A stretch of 64,000 bases of DNA, taken from positions 1 to 64,000 of the forward strand of contig WTGF01000064.1 in assembly GCA_011525385.1 (NCBI GenBank). The letters run 5' to 3'. The DNA is from Chloroflexota bacterium. Lineage in GTDB: Bacteria; Chloroflexota; Anaerolineae; Aggregatilineales; Phototrophicaceae. The notes beneath the pieces are model-generated. The model searched no databases and was not told the DNA's origin. It was given only the letters and a program-made list of their open reading frames with translations. Of this stretch, positions 63,870-64,000 are shown piece after piece (position 1 is the stretch's first letter; each line of letters opens with the position of its first letter). The translations under genes were made by a program, and so were the position numbers.

Positions 63870-64000
63870 TCAAGCGCGCGACGTATAGTCGCCTTTCACG
63901 ATCCACTTGTAAGTCGTCAATTCTTCCAGGGCCATGGGACCGCGAGCGTGCAGCTTCTGTGTGCTGACCGCCACCTCCGCGCCCATGCCCATGGCGCTTC
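63870..64000 (-). CDS. proA: Glutamate-5-semialdehyde (gamma-glutamyl phosphate) dehydrogenase, C-terminal end
   Basis: Only the last 43 codons are in the window. They read [20 protein letters not shown], then [19 protein letters not shown] and a TGA stop at 63870. GAEVxxSTxKxHARGP and LTTYKWI are typical of the ProA C-terminus. ProA reduces gamma-glutamyl phosphate in proline synthesis. It precedes the pheS promoter by about 30 bases, and the rest lies beyond base 64000. Confidence 0.88.
   Translation of the reverse strand, partial: SAMGMGAEVAVSTQKLHARGPMALEELTTYKWIVKGDYTSRA

Overview
The window reads as a chromosomal segment of a Chloroflexota bacterium, probably from an Anaerolineae- or Caldilineae-like lineage. 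This is an inference from gene content. The clues are the DnaD-like, DnaC-like and DnaB replication genes together, the long-form HisG, a T-box ahead of pheS, DUF4342 and R3H/SpoIIIAA-like (Ycf45-type) proteins, and dispersed 'GTAGGGGCG' hairpin repeats next to 'ACCACAGAG' repeats. No rRNA, tRNA, CRISPR array or intact mobile element was seen. Coding density is high on both strands and gene order is mostly housekeeping.

Layout. 1-7.3 kb: M24 peptidase, secreted GH5-like hydrolase, thioesterase, WD40 propeller, DinB, xanthine phosphoribosyltransferase, a Gfo/Idh/MocA oxidoreductase, then a repeat cluster. 7.3-15.7 kb: GNAT-like protein, R3H ATPase, DUF89 phosphatase, flavin-type oxidoreductase, dnaN, DUF4342, nucleoside hydrolase and PatB-like aminotransferase. 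16.1-23.0 kb (minus): an assimilatory sulfur operon of [4Fe-4S] APS/PAPS reductase, siroheme synthesis genes (sirC-like, double CbiX, SUMT), sulfite reductase and one unknown gene. 23.0-25.6 kb: an SDR and rho with a long leader. 25.6-30.8 kb: sugar ABC transporter genes without an ATPase, and a divergent PfkB kinase. 30.9-37.4 kb: ECF sigma factor with a membrane partner, AlkZ-like protein, a HisZ/HisG pair, a 6PGDH-like dehydrogenase and a HAD phosphatase. 37.7-43.7 kb (minus): DUF151, dnaB, dnaD-like, a double DnaC-like ATPase, a GNAT and a degenerate KARI-like protein. 43.8-48.5 kb: a less conserved patch with a lipoprotein, an EcsC-like protein, a TIR protein, an IS3 remnant, Hsp20 and small genes. 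48.8-55.9 kb: hydantoinase B, thiamine pyrophosphokinase, DUF402, UspA, a PucC-like transporter, FabI and a D-2-hydroxyacid dehydrogenase. 55.9-64 kb (minus): a Phe T-box, pheS, two membrane glycosyltransferases and pheT, then the 3' end of proA.

The most notable element is the leader of the sulfur operon (22574-22990). A consensus promoter is followed by two small ORFs in series. Each is rich in cysteine codons (five near the N-terminus of the first, a run of five in the second), and each is followed by an intrinsic terminator. The second has an 11-nt segment that can pair with the terminator's 5' arm. This looks like a tandem ribosome-mediated cysteine attenuator controlling cysteine biosynthesis genes. 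With the Phe T-box, the window holds two different amino-acid-sensing RNA leaders. Other points of interest are a fused double DnaC-like loader beside DnaD and DnaB, a KARI homologue lacking catalytic residues, glycosyltransferases inserted between pheS and pheT, and a PucC-family transporter with no photosynthesis genes nearby.
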